Source: Haloplanus salinus (GTDB lineage: Archaea > Halobacteriota > Halobacteria > Halobacteriales > Haloferacaceae). Taken from it: a stretch of 64,000 bases of DNA. Of this stretch, positions 45,866 to 52,043 are shown piece by piece; position 1 is the stretch's first letter, and each line of letters opens with the position of its first letter. The translations under genes and the position numbers were made by a program. The notes under the pieces are model-generated. The model was not told the origin of the DNA. It made no database searches and was given only the letters and a program-made list of their open reading frames with translations. The stretch spans positions 1,550,001-1,614,000 of the forward strand of contig NZ_QPHM01000001.1 of the NCBI RefSeq assembly GCF_003336245.1, given 5' to 3'.

Positions 45866-46108
45866 ATGCAGGCGTTCGACAGGCTCGACAGCGACACCTC
45901 GAAGCTCGTGGTGCTGTACCTCGGGCGCGTCGGCGACGCGACGCCGGCCACCATCGCCGACCGGCTCCGACTGCCGCTGCTGACGACTCTCGCGACCGTT
46001 CGCTACCTAGTCGAGGAGGGGCTCGTCCGCCGGCTGGACGGCTCGGATCGGGTCGTCCTGGCCGAGGCGGCGCGGGCGCGACGTGACCGCCGGCCGCGGC
46101 TCGTTTAG
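45866..46108 (+). CDS. Small winged-helix regulator (80 aa)
   Basis: MQAFDRLDSDTSKLVVLYLG, then VGDATPATIADRLRLPLLTT, LATVRYLVEEGLVRRLDGSD and a wing. This is a MarR/TrmB-like winged helix without an effector domain. ATG 45866 fits the TATA spacing; the frame extends upstream into the mobile element, but that part does not look like protein. It converges with the dehydrogenase gene by 4 nt. It could act on that neighbour, but no evidence shows it. Confidence 0.75.
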   Translation: MQAFDRLDSDTSKLVVLYLGRVGDATPATIADRLRLPLLTTLATVRYLVEEGLVRRLDGSDRVVLAEAARARRDRRPRLV

Positions 46109-47076
46109 TCCAGGACGGCCTCGTTCACGACGTACGGCGGTACCTCCCCCGCGAGCGCTGCCGCGACGTTCCGGGCGGCTTTCTCTCGGAGTTCGACCAC
46201 GCTCTCCGCGGAGTTGTAGGCGGCGTGGGGCGTGAGGATCACGTCGTCGAGACCGAGCAGCGGTGAGTCCGCGTCCGGTGGCTCCTCCGCGAGCACGTCG
46301 AGACCGGCGCCCGCGACCCCACCCACCCGGATCGCGTCGGCGAGGGCGTCCTCGTCGACGATGCCGCCGCGGGCGGTGTTGAGCAGGAACGCCGTCTCCT
46401 TCATCGTCGCCAGTTCGTCGGCGCCGATCAGCCCCTCCGTCGCGGGGGTGAGGGGCGCGTGGATCGAGACGGCGTCGGACTCGGCGAGCAGTTCCGCGCG
46501 GTCGTCGACGAGCGTCACCGAGTCCGGCACCTCGTCCGGGTCGACGTAGGGGTCGTTGGCGATCACGTCCATGCCGAGCGCCGCCGCCTTCTCGCCGACT
46601 GTGCGCGCGATGTCGCCGTAGGCGATCAGGCCGAGCGTCGATCCGTCGAGGCGACGCATCGTCCGCCCGGCGGTCACGTCCCACTCGCCCGCCCGCACCC
46701 GGTCGTTGTAGTCGACGACCTTGCGCGTCAGTGCGAGCAGGAGGGCGATGGTGTGATCGGAGACCTCCGGGATGCAGTAGTCGGGCACGTTCGTCACGTA
46801 GACGCCGCGCTCCGTGGCGGCGTCGAGGTCGACGGTGTCGAAGCCGATGCCGGTGCGGGAGACGACCCGACAGTTCGGCACCGAATCGAGCAGGTCGGCG
46901 TCGACGTCGGCGTACATCGCGATGATCCCGTCCGGGTCGGCGTCGGCGAGGACGGTTTCGAGCGGTTCGTCACGCGACTCGGCGTCGATCAACTCGGCGT
47001 CGACGTCGGCGAGAATCCCGCGCTCGATGTCGAGGTCACCGAAGGTGTGGTCAGTGAAGACGACGGTATCGGCCAT
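46105..47076 (-). CDS. D-2-hydroxyacid dehydrogenase, CtBP/SerA-like
   Basis: NAD-dependent 2-hydroxyacid dehydrogenase, 323 residues from ATG 47076 (MADTVVFTDHTFGDLDIERG). Substrate-site Arg and catalytic Glu/His: LLNTARGGIVDEDALADAIR, VLAEEPPDADSPLLGLDDVI, LTPHAAYNSAESVVELR. The Rossmann turn reads GSTLGLIAYGDIARTVGEKA, where GLIGFGRIG is typical, so two of its glycines are Ala. It has no ACT or regulatory domain, so it is shorter than biosynthetic SerA. CtBP-like members are common in haloarchaea. The substrate is not known; glycerate and phosphoglycerate are possibilities. Confidence 0.85.
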   Translation of the reverse strand: MADTVVFTDHTFGDLDIERGILADVDAELIDAESRDEPLETVLADADPDGIIAMYADVDADLLDSVPNCRVVSRTGIGFDTVDLDAATERGVYVTNVPDYCIPEVSDHTIALLLALTRKVVDYNDRVRAGEWDVTAGRTMRRLDGSTLGLIAYGDIARTVGEKAAALGMDVIANDPYVDPDEVPDSVTLVDDRAELLAESDAVSIHAPLTPATEGLIGADELATMKETAFLLNTARGGIVDEDALADAIRVGGVAGAGLDVLAEEPPDADSPLLGLDDVILTPHAAYNSAESVVELREKAARNVAAALAGEVPPYVVNEAVLD

Positions 47077-47129
47077 GCTCGCGGGCACGGCCGAGCGGAT
47101 GGTAAAAGGTTCGGGTGGTTCGTAGCCGA

Positions 47130-47193
47130 GGCTATATCAACCGTCCCGGTCAAACCCCGACGAATGTTCGACGAGATCATACAGAGAATTTAG
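47130..47193 (+). pseudogene. Stranded promoter and first codons of the ACT-domain regulator (left junction)
   Basis: GCTATATCA at 47130-47138 lies about 28 nt before ATG 47164. That ATG begins MFDEIIQRI and stops at 47191-47193. MFDEI fits the start I expect for haloarchaeal homologues of the ACT regulator now at 49717 (MFDEI-MEKFEG). The sequence after ATCAT (47176-47180) belongs to the integrated element. So this is the displaced 5' end, no longer connected to its gene. Confidence 0.6.
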
Positions 47194-47244
47194 AACTTAC
47201 CTCTGAAATCAAGATTGAAGTGACAGTAGATCAAAAGGCATGGT

Positions 47245-48627
47245 ATGTCGAGGCAGACCCCACGACATAAATTCGCCCGCGCCCTTGAGTGCTTGGTCGA
47301 CAGCCACGAAACAGGAGAGGTAATCGACGACGACTTTCGGGCGCTCATTGAAATGTGCGCCGCCTATGACGACAAATCGTATGTCCAGAAAAACGACGAC
47401 GAGGGACGAACCTTCGATTACGCCGACATATTGGATGTGACCCCTCGCGAATTGCCTCGACCACCGAACGAAGAGACAAAAAGTAGTCTGACGCTACGAA
47501 ACTATCTTGACCGACTACGTCGCATGGCCGCCGAGGAGGAGGTGGCCCTCACCGATCACTCTGCCGAAAACTTCAATCAACTGCTTCGGTCTCTTGAATT
47601 AGGCACGGCACCGTGGGTGAAGGACGAAGGACTGACTAACAACACCGTTCGGACGTATCAAACGGCAGTGCGGGCGTTTCTGAAGGTACATGATGATATT
47701 TGCGACCGTGAAGAAATTGAAATGTACGCCCCCGAAGAAACGCCTGTCGACGTTGACGACATGTTTACGAAAGAGGAGATCGAGGCACTCCGCGAGGCGA
47801 CCGATTCACCTCGTAACCGTGCCCTCCTTGAAATGCTCATTTCGACAGGGCAACGCCTCCACGCGATTCAGTCCTTGAAAGTTAAGCATGTTGATATAAA
47901 TGAAGGGACATTTCGGCTGAATTCTGAGGCGACGGACGGATTGAAAGGTGCGGATTCACGATCACGTAAACGACCATTACTTGGAGCAAAAGAACCCGTC
48001 CGTCAGTGGCTTCAGTACCACCCCTGCCGTGACGACGACGACTTTCGGGAGTCGTATTTGTTTACCGCCGAGGATTTGACGACGGTCGACGACCATGGAG
48101 AAATGTTGTCGGAGGCAACGATTCGATATCATCTGAAGAAGATTCGCGAGCGGGCAGGGATCGACAAACGCCTCCATGCCCATCGTTGTCGACATTATTT
48201 CGTAACGGTCTGCAAGCGAGAATACGACATGGACAACGATACGATCAAGGCGCTCATCGGCCATGACCCCGAATCCCGCGTCATGGAGACGACGTATCAG
48301 CATCTATCTATGGATGACCACATTCAGGAGGCCGAGGAGAAAATGGGTATCCGCGAGGGGGATGATACGTCCTCGTTGACGCCGAATTTCTGTAATGTCT
48401 GCAATACTCGCTTAAACGACGATGACCGACGTTGTCCTGCTTGCGGCACCGAATACGCCCCTGATGCCAAAGATGCCCGTGAGACGATTGAGGAGTTACT
48501 ATACGAAGCCAAAGGCGCGGCTGAAACCGAGGAGGAGGAGATTTCAGTCGACGAGGTTCGCCGATTCATCAAGGCAAACCCATGGGTGATCGAGGAGTTG
48601 GATATAGAGGGCGTGGATGCCCCCTAA
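47245..48627 (+). CDS. Tyrosine recombinase/integrase
   Basis: A 460-residue site-specific recombinase. N-terminal SAM-like core-binding region at about 80-165 (SSLTLRNYLDRLRRMAAEEE). Catalytic domain from about 170: first Arg in ISTGQRLHAIQSLKVKHVD, then HAHRCRHYFVTVCKREY (His-x-x-Arg-like box), then IKALIGHDPESRVMETTYQH with the GH and the nucleophile Tyr. A zinc ribbon (FCNVCNTRLNDDDRRCPACG) and a helical acidic tail follow, as in several haloarchaeal integrases. It is the first gene inside the left end of the element. Lower G+C and non-halophilic codon choice compared with neighbours suggest transfer. Confidence 0.93.
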   Translation: MSRQTPRHKFARALECLVDSHETGEVIDDDFRALIEMCAAYDDKSYVQKNDDEGRTFDYADILDVTPRELPRPPNEETKSSLTLRNYLDRLRRMAAEEEVALTDHSAENFNQLLRSLELGTAPWVKDEGLTNNTVRTYQTAVRAFLKVHDDICDREEIEMYAPEETPVDVDDMFTKEEIEALREATDSPRNRALLEMLISTGQRLHAIQSLKVKHVDINEGTFRLNSEATDGLKGADSRSRKRPLLGAKEPVRQWLQYHPCRDDDDFRESYLFTAEDLTTVDDHGEMLSEATIRYHLKKIRERAGIDKRLHAHRCRHYFVTVCKREYDMDNDTIKALIGHDPESRVMETTYQHLSMDDHIQEAEEKMGIREGDDTSSLTPNFCNVCNTRLNDDDRRCPACGTEYAPDAKDARETIEELLYEAKGAAETEEEEISVDEVRRFIKANPWVIEELDIEGVDAP

Positions 48628-48635
48628 CGATGTTG

Positions 48636-48800
48636 CTACCCCGCCTTCGCGGTAGGAGAACGGTCATCCTCGGCGCTATATCCGCCGTCCTCCTTGTTGA
48701 TCGCCAACAGCTGTTTCGCAATCGGTTTGGCGGGAGAGTCGGTCTTGACGAGGCGACGACAGTGTTCGGCTACGTCTTTGGGAAGTTGTCTTTCAGGCAT
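48636..48800 (-). CDS. Small protein inside the integrated element (54 aa)
   Basis: ATG 48800 to TAG 48636 encodes MPERQLPKDVAEHCRRLVKT, then DSPAKPIAKQLLAINKEDGG and YSAEDDRSPTAKAG. It is basic in its first half with a helical look, unlike the acidic host proteins. It converges on the integrase, with only 8 nt between stops. A palindrome lies 5 bp beyond its start. Position and size recall an excisionase or a small repressor, but there is no recognisable HTH. Confidence 0.6.
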   Translation of the reverse strand: MPERQLPKDVAEHCRRLVKTDSPAKPIAKQLLAINKEDGGYSAEDDRSPTAKAG

Positions 48801-48805
48801 GGTAG

Positions 48806-48821
48806 CAGGGCGTATGCCCTG
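48806..48821. promoter_or_regulatory. Palindrome upstream of the small element gene
   Basis: CAGGGC-GTAT-GCCCTG, a perfect 6+6 dyad beginning 5 bp from the small gene's ATG. It could be an operator or an mRNA stem at the start of its leader. Confidence 0.4.
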
Positions 48822-48879
48822 AAATTGATTGTCAATAGCCGTCTCCTATATGTGATAGAATATTCTCATTATATATGTT

Positions 48880-49046
48880 TTGTAGATGAGCCAACTTACA
48901 TAATCTAATTTATGTAAATTCTATCTTAATACAGCGTGTCCGACGCCGCCCCCTTGCTACTGCGGTGACGGGCGGCGTTAGCGGCACCCACCTAATCGTA
49001 GGATAACCGCCCCTTGCACGGGCGTGCGCCCGCCTATTACTCCGGG
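48880..49046. other. Non-coding, A+T-rich then G+C-rich stretch in the element
   Basis: 48840-48930 is very A+T rich (ATATGTGATAGAATATTC, TATATATG) and could hold the minus-strand promoter of the small gene. The rest carries no convincing frame and no clear repeat. Confidence 0.3.
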
Positions 49047-49049
49047 GAC

Positions 49050-49177
49050 GTTAATGTTGATTTGAAGGGTGGATTAACCACGGTCATGTTGGTCACCGAG
49101 GAGTTGATGACCGAGGAGTTGATCGACCGTGGAGTTAATTATCTCCACAGTTGGATCACCCCACTGTTGCATTAACA
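49050..49177. repeat. Nested inverted repeats and a direct repeat in the element
   Basis: Outer arms GTTAATG (49050-49056) and CATTAAC (49170-49176). Inside: GTGG-ATTAA-CCAC (49069-49081); CCACGGTC (49078-49085) with GACCGTGG (49125-49132); nested GGTCA (49091-49095) with TGACC (49108-49112). GTGGAG (49129-49134) with CTCCAC (49143-49148) overlaps the second pair. A 14-bp direct repeat ACCGAGGAGTTGAT occurs at 49095-49108 and 49110-49123. The next GTGGTAACCAC is at 49650-49660. The overlapping arms mean alternative folds. Recombinase or accessory-protein binding sites, or a structured RNA, are plausible. Confidence 0.6.
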
Positions 49178-49246
49178 TTATAGTACTACAAACGCTGTCA
49201 CGCACGCGGGCGAGGCAGTCGCCCCCGCCGACGGTGTCAATCAGGA

Positions 49247-49324
49247 CGGCGAAGCGGGTTGTGTAGGAGACAACCCCACCCTTCGAGGGGGGAGACGGCG
49301 TCTCCTATGAGGCTCGCGTCGCCG
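49247..49324 (+). ncRNA. Candidate structured RNA: compact four-way junction
   Basis: 78 nt. Outer stem CGGCGA (49247-49252) with TCGCCG (49319-49324), extended past one mismatch by AGCG/CGCG. Inside, in order: GGGTTGT (49256-49262) with ACAACCC (49270-49276), loop GTAGGAG; CCCT (49279-49282) with AGGG (49286-49289), loop TCG; GGAGAC (49291-49296) with GTCTCC (49300-49305), loop GGC. No ORF passes through it. The dyads are equally present in DNA, so a cruciform-type DNA site is the alternative, and the strand is not certain. Confidence 0.4.
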
Positions 49325-49686
49325 CCAGAGTCACACACTCGCAAGTAAGACCACTTCTCAACAACTCCTTGGCCCCTCCCTATGGGTAGTATCCTATCTC
49401 CGAAAACAGTCGCGCCAGACGCCTACATATGCCCTTTGTTGTGCTATTCAAGCCGTGAAAAAATACCACAAGGTCGTGAGCGGCCTCACAATCCATTTCT
49501 CGACCTCCCCACCAGTAAGTAGGGTCATATCAACTCAACTAAACCGCTTAGAGACTAAATTGAGTGGTTGACAATCCCGTTCGCGGCGATTGACCGAACC
49601 CCACCCCCTGCACGCAGAGCAACCCCCATACTGGGTATATGTTGACTGGGTGGTAACCACAACGCCCATGATAGTCCACGTCGATT
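49325..49686. other. Non-coding right part of the element
   Basis: No ORF with plausible codon use. Features seen: short dyad ACTCAA (49533-49538) / TTGAGT (49560-49565), palindrome GTGGTAACCAC (49650-49660), and TATATG at 49637-49642. The final segment runs into the promoter for the ACT regulator. Confidence 0.3.
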
Positions 49687-49696
49687 CAAAAATAAG
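49687..49696 (+). promoter_or_regulatory. Element-supplied TATA box for the ACT regulator
   Basis: CAAAAATAAG, centred about 25 nt before ATG 49717. It lies inside the right end of the element and replaces the original promoter at 47130. Confidence 0.5.
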
Positions 49697-49716
49697 CCCT
49701 GACGAGGAGTCTTGAT

Positions 49717-50226
49717 ATGGCAGACGAATTCGATAGAATCATGGAGAAGTTCGAGGGGAGTCCGAGCCAGCAGGCGGTGATCCGACTCCTGCTCGAACGG
49801 GGCTTCTCCGTCAACGACGAGGGACGGGTCGTCTCCGGCGGTATCGAGATTCCCAACACGGGGATCGCCCGCGAGATCGACGTGGACCGCCGCGTCGTCG
49901 ACTCGACGACCGACGCCATCCTCGACGACCCCGAACTCCGGCGTATCTTCCAGAACATCACCGCCATCCCCAGCCTGATGGATCTCGCGCCGGTTCTCGA
50001 CCTCTCCGTGCTGACGGTCTGGGTCGACGACGAGACGGAGTCCGGCATCGTCGCCGACGTGACGGCCGCCGTCGCGAACCGGGATATCTCCATCCGGCAG
50101 GTCATCAGCGAGGACCCCGAGTTCGTCGACGACCCCAAACTGTACGTCATCACCGACGCCGCCCTCCCCGGCGACCTGTTGGTCGAGATTCGCGACCTGC
50201 CGTACGTCCGCCGGGTCGAGTTCTGA
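49717..50226 (+). CDS. ACT-domain regulator of amino acid metabolism (N-terminus rebuilt by the element)
   Basis: A 169-residue protein annotated in archaea as a regulator of amino acid metabolism with an ACT domain. It begins MADEFDRIMEKFEGSPSQQA. The HTH-like part is QQAVIRLLLERGFSVNDEGR and IPNTGIAREIDVDRRVVDST. The C-terminal ACT domain is LTVWVDDETESGIVADVTAA through DLPYVRRVEF. The first eight codons (MADEFDRI) lie inside the integrated element and mimic the inferred original MFDEI, so the product should be functional with a slightly altered tip. It is coupled to YigZ by ATGA. Confidence 0.85.
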   Translation: MADEFDRIMEKFEGSPSQQAVIRLLLERGFSVNDEGRVVSGGIEIPNTGIAREIDVDRRVVDSTTDAILDDPELRRIFQNITAIPSLMDLAPVLDLSVLTVWVDDETESGIVADVTAAVANRDISIRQVISEDPEFVDDPKLYVITDAALPGDLLVEIRDLPYVRRVEF

Positions 50227-50828
50227 TGAGCGAGGCGTATCGCACCGTCGCGGAGCGGGCCCAGGCCGACTTCGAGGTGAAGGGCTCGGAGTTCATCGGT
50301 CACGTCGCACCCGCCGATTCGGTCGACGCCGCCGAGGCGTTCGTCGCCGAGGTGCGCGAGGCGTACGCCGACGCCACGCACAACGTGCCCGCCTACCGCG
50401 TTCCGGCGGGCGAGGAGATGCTTCGCGAGTGGTCGAGCGACGACGGCGAACCCACCGGCTCGGCGGGGAAGCCCGCGCTGAACGTCCTCGTCCAGCGTGA
50501 CCTGCACAACGTCGTGGCGGTCGTCACCCGCTACTACGGCGGCGTCAACCTCGGCGTCGGCGGATTGGCGCGGGCGTACGCCAGGGGCGTGAGCGACGCG
50601 GTGGCGGCGGCGGGCGAAGTCGAGGAACGCCCCCACGAGCGGTTCACGGCCACCGTCGACTACGACGACTCCGGCACCGTTCGCGGTATCCTCGAGAGCG
50701 TGGGCGTCGAGTTCGACGCCGCCTACGAGGCGCGGGTGACCTTCGAGGTGCGCGTCCCCGTCGCCGACGCGGACGGCGTCCGTGACCGCCTCCGGAGCGC
50801 GACCGGCGGGCGGGTCGACCTGTCATAG
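50226..50828 (+). CDS. YigZ/IMPACT family protein (UPF0029)
   Basis: A 200-residue protein. Conserved: FEVKGSEFIGHVAPADSVDA, ATHNVPAYRVPAG, EWSSDDGEPTGSAGKPALNV, NVVAVVTRYYGGVNLGVGGL and ARAYARGVSDA. The IMPACT homologue family binds RNA or ribosome-associated proteins in bacteria and yeast; the archaeal role is unknown. It shares the ATGA overlap with the ACT regulator, so the two are expressed together. Confidence 0.9.
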   Translation: MSEAYRTVAERAQADFEVKGSEFIGHVAPADSVDAAEAFVAEVREAYADATHNVPAYRVPAGEEMLREWSSDDGEPTGSAGKPALNVLVQRDLHNVVAVVTRYYGGVNLGVGGLARAYARGVSDAVAAAGEVEERPHERFTATVDYDDSGTVRGILESVGVEFDAAYEARVTFEVRVPVADADGVRDRLRSATGGRVDLS

Positions 50829-50978
50829 CTCCGGAGCGGTCCACCGGTCGGTTTCGGCGGAGATCCGTCCGACAGCGTCGGGCTCCCGTCGTCCCATCCC
50901 CGACGCGAACGGGAGGGGTTCCGAGGCCGATTTCGTGTGCACTATCGAGCCGTATAGAGCGTTTGGGTGGTCGGTTTC

Positions 50979-50997
50979 GGTCGAGATTTTCTCGACC
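50979..50997. terminator. 8-bp hairpin downstream of upp
   Basis: GGTCGAGA-TTT-TCTCGACC, 46 nt past the upp stop (51043) on its transcribed strand and 150 nt past yigZ. It may end or stabilise either transcript. The 214-bp gap between the genes holds nothing else clear. Confidence 0.4.
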
Positions 50998-51042
50998 ACA
51001 TACCGGCCGTCGTCGGGCGGTTTTCGACTCGAAAGGGAGGGG

Positions 51043-51717
51043 TTACTTCGTCCGGAAGGCGCGGTCGCCCGCGTCGCCCAGACCGGGGACGATGAAGCCG
51101 TTTTCGTCGAGGTGGTCGTCGATAGCGACGGTCAGGAGGTCGGCCTCGGGGACGGCGTCGCCAACCCGGAGGAGGCCGTCGGGGGCGCTGACCGCCGAGA
51201 GGACGAAGAGGTTCTCGGGGTCGGCGTCTTCCAGCACGTGGTCCAAGACGGCACACATCGTCGATCCGGTGGCGAGCATCGGATCGGCGACGATGACGGT
51301 GTCCATCTCCCGGATTTCGGGCAGTTTCACGTAGTCGACGGTGATCGGGAACTCGCCGTCCTCGTTCATGCCGGCCTCTTCGTCGCGGCCGGCGCTGATG
51401 ACGCCCTGTTTGGCGCGGGGGAAGGCCTTCAACAGCCCCTCGACGAACGGCGTCGCCGCGCGGAGGACGTTGATGATCACCACGTCGTCCAGTCCCTTCA
51501 CCCGCTCGCCGGTGGTTTCGGCCATCGGCGTCTCGATGGCGACGTACTCGGTGTCCATCGCGCCGTCGATGATCTCGTAGCCACAGATGCGGCCGAGTTT
51601 CACCAACCCCTTCCGGAAGGCCACCTGCTCGGTCTCCACGTCCCGAATCTTCGAGAGCGTGTCCTTGGCGAGTGCGTGCGTGACGAGATACGCCTCCTCT
51701 CGATCCTCGATTGTCAT
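51043..51717 (-). CDS. upp: Uracil phosphoribosyltransferase
   Basis: Pyrimidine salvage enzyme making UMP from uracil and PRPP. 224 residues. Typical: [36 protein letters not shown], the PRPP loop [20 protein letters not shown] near residue 140, and the uracil-binding end [22 protein letters not shown] would come from the synthetase at the right end of the window. Confidence 0.96.
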   Translation of the reverse strand: MTIEDREEAYLVTHALAKDTLSKIRDVETEQVAFRKGLVKLGRICGYEIIDGAMDTEYVAIETPMAETTGERVKGLDDVVIINVLRAATPFVEGLLKAFPRAKQGVISAGRDEEAGMNEDGEFPITVDYVKLPEIREMDTVIVADPMLATGSTMCAVLDHVLEDADPENLFVLSAVSAPDGLLRVGDAVPEADLLTVAIDDHLDENGFIVPGLGDAGDRAFRTK

Positions 51718-51791
51718 ACACGCTACTCCGCGAGTCGAGGGTAATAAAACGCGCTATCGCCGCGGTCGGAACGCGGCCGCGCCCGTCCGCC

Positions 51792-51968
51792 TCACCGCGT
51801 CACGACGTACGTCACCGCCATCAACAGGAGCGCGAGCGAGGCGACGTTCCAGACGGTGAAGCCGACGAGGCCGACGAAGTCGAGCCCCCGGACGATGCCG
51901 GCCGCGAACGCCGAGGAGAGAACGAGGTTCATCACGAAAAGTACGCGCGGATCGCCCTGCGAGGCCAT
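51792..51968 (-). CDS. Small two-helix membrane protein (58 aa)
   Basis: ATG 51968 to TGA 51792: [40 protein letters not shown], then [18 protein letters not shown]. Two hydrophobic helices (residues 9-25 and 34-56) with a short loop. It is divergent from rfcS and 75 nt upstream of upp on the same strand. I recognise only that similar haloarchaeal proteins exist. Confidence 0.65.
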   Translation of the reverse strand: MASQGDPRVLFVMNLVLSSAFAAGIVRGLDFVGLVGFTVWNVASLALLLMAVTYVVTR

Positions 51969-52043
51969 GCTCGGTGGTGGTTCGGGCGGCCACTTAACCC
52001 TGTCTCGGGGAGTTTATGTGGCGACCGGCCCCTCCCTACTGGT

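Larger units (their letters stand above)
47181..49742 (+). mobile_element. Integrated element with tyrosine recombinase (about 2.56 kb)
   Basis: A lower-G+C block bounded by ATCAT at 47176-47180 and 49738-49742. It carries a tyrosine recombinase, one 54-codon ORF on the other strand, and about 0.9 kb of non-coding structured sequence. Joining the outer flanks gives ATG-TTC-GAC-GAG-ATC-ATG-GAG-AAG, a continuous ORF start for the ACT regulator (MFDEIMEKFEG). The right end brings TATA-like CAAAAATAAG (49687-49696) and ATG-GCA-GAC-GAA-TTC-GAT-AGA. It has no capsid, replication or transfer gene and no recognisable cargo. It may be a minimal satellite or the remnant of a larger element. Confidence 0.7.

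Noticed and set aside
49050-49177. Replication origin (ORB) of the haloarchaeal type
   Set aside because: No copy of the known haloarchaeal ORB-like motif and no orc1/cdc6 gene nearby.
49200-49330. tRNA gene or pseudo-tRNA attachment site
   Set aside because: Hairpin sizes and order (7, 4 and 6 bp without a CCA-type end or T-arm consensus) do not fit a tRNA. The structure is reported as an unassigned candidate instead.
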